From Acidobacteriaceae bacterium dw_441 (GTDB lineage Bacteria; Acidobacteriota; Terriglobia; Terriglobales; Acidobacteriaceae), in contig JAAVVA010000001.1 in NCBI GenBank assembly GCA_018449715.1, forward strand, positions 1,488,001-1,552,000: a stretch of 64,000 nucleotides of DNA, given 5' to 3'. Below are positions 63,671 to 64,000 of the stretch, piece by piece. The notes under the pieces are model-generated. The model was not told the DNA's origin, searched no databases, and saw only the letters and a list, made by a program, of their open reading frames with translations. Each line of letters opens with the position of its first letter. Positions within the stretch are counted from its first letter, which is position 1. The position numbers and the translations under genes were made by a program.

Positions 63671-64000
63671 CTATATCGAAACCCAAGCCTGCTGTCTCGA
63701 GCTCTCGAGAACAGCATCTACAAGAAACAGTTGCCGTAAGCCGTCCTCGAAGGTCGGGTATTCGACCGGCGACGTACGATCTTCCACCGTGCGGTAGAAG
63801 CGCCGGAATGTCTGCTTGAAGGTTGCGTCGTAACCTTCACTATGTCCACCAGGAAGATCGGAATAGCTTTGCGCAGCGACTGGAAAGATTGTGGAATCCT
63901 TGATCAGCAGCTCGCTCGATTCGTTTCTATGTCCAATCCACAGCTCCTCAGGACGCTCCCCATCCCACACCGCCGATGCCTTCGTCCCATACACTTCGAG
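63671..64000 (-). CDS. Gfo/Idh/MocA-family oxidoreductase, C-terminal part (continues outside window)
   Basis: The frame runs on to the right edge of the window; the translated edge reads LEVYGTKASAVWDGERPEELWIGHR, which is the strand after the active site in this family. The C-terminal segment SDLPGGHSEGYDATFKQTFRRFYRTV ... FEDGLRQLFLVDAVLESSRQQAWV is typical of sugar dehydrogenases that act on inositol or 3-keto sugars. The Rossmann domain and EKP motif lie outside the window, so completeness cannot be judged. It is convergent with the aldo/keto reductase gene. Confidence 0.88.
   Translation of the reverse strand, partial: LEVYGTKASAVWDGERPEELWIGHRNESSELLIKDSTIFPVAAQSYSDLPGGHSEGYDATFKQTFRRFYRTVEDRTSPVEYPTFEDGLRQLFLVDAVLESSRQQAWVSI

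Overview
The window looks like chromosomal DNA of an acidobacterium of the class Terriglobia (Edaphobacter/Granulicella/Terriglobus type). Several traits point there: GC-rich codon use, a TonB receptor with a carboxypeptidase-regulatory N-terminus, a secreted VWA-like protein, several secreted DUF1080 (3-keto-disaccharide hydrolase) proteins, Tat-exported Gfo/Idh/MocA and TIM-barrel proteins, and REP-like repeats around GTCATTC. This placement is inference from gene content; no rRNA gene is present.

Layout. 1-6.5 kb: the 3' end of uvrA, REP repeats, pdxT, an ECF sigma factor with a membrane partner, an SDR enzyme and a secreted DUF1080 protein. 6.6-9.5 kb: a divergent arsenic locus (arsM-arsC against arsR-acr3) controlled from one short promoter region with two ArsR-type direct repeats. 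9.5-15.3 kb: a diguanylate cyclase, CIRCE-controlled groES-groEL, an oxidoreductase and a VWA protein. 15.7-18.4 kb: a BtuB-like TonB receptor behind a clear cobalamin riboswitch. 18.6-29.9 kb: a one-strand block with an exported, membrane-anchored CobN-like chelatase, its TonB receptor, a small His/Cys membrane protein, a Fur-family regulator, an ABC exporter-type pair, a DUF3299 protein and a metallo-amidohydrolase. 30.1-38.0 kb: an iron-limitation module with flavodoxin, a SufR/IscR-like Rrf2 regulator, PiuC, a Sel1 protein, a PiuA/Fiu-like receptor and a two-component system.

38.4-64 kb is a carbohydrate-oxidation region. It holds a pyruvyltransferase, DUF1080 and FG-GAP proteins, a heptaheme-TPR cytochrome, a GH27 galactosidase, two PQQ dehydrogenases with a diheme cytochrome c, SDR, MDR and AKR oxidoreductases, a transaldolase, a sugar isomerase-like protein and an unusual regulator that joins an IclR-type HTH to a sugar-binding PBP fold.

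Two systems stand out. First, seven palindromes of the form TAGTTC-N6-GAACTA lie only in promoter regions between 40.5 and 61.2 kb. At two promoters they sit at exactly the same distance from a TTGACA -35 box. The IclR-PBP chimera is the best local candidate to read them, which would define a new sugar-oxidation regulon. Second, the CobN-like protein has a signal peptide and a C-terminal membrane anchor, no CobS/CobT partner nearby, and is directly downstream of a TonB receptor. This suggests periplasmic metal insertion into, or removal from, an imported tetrapyrrole or similar chelate. A third observation is a motif of about 23 bp shared by the flavodoxin and siderophore-receptor promoters beside the Rrf2 regulator.
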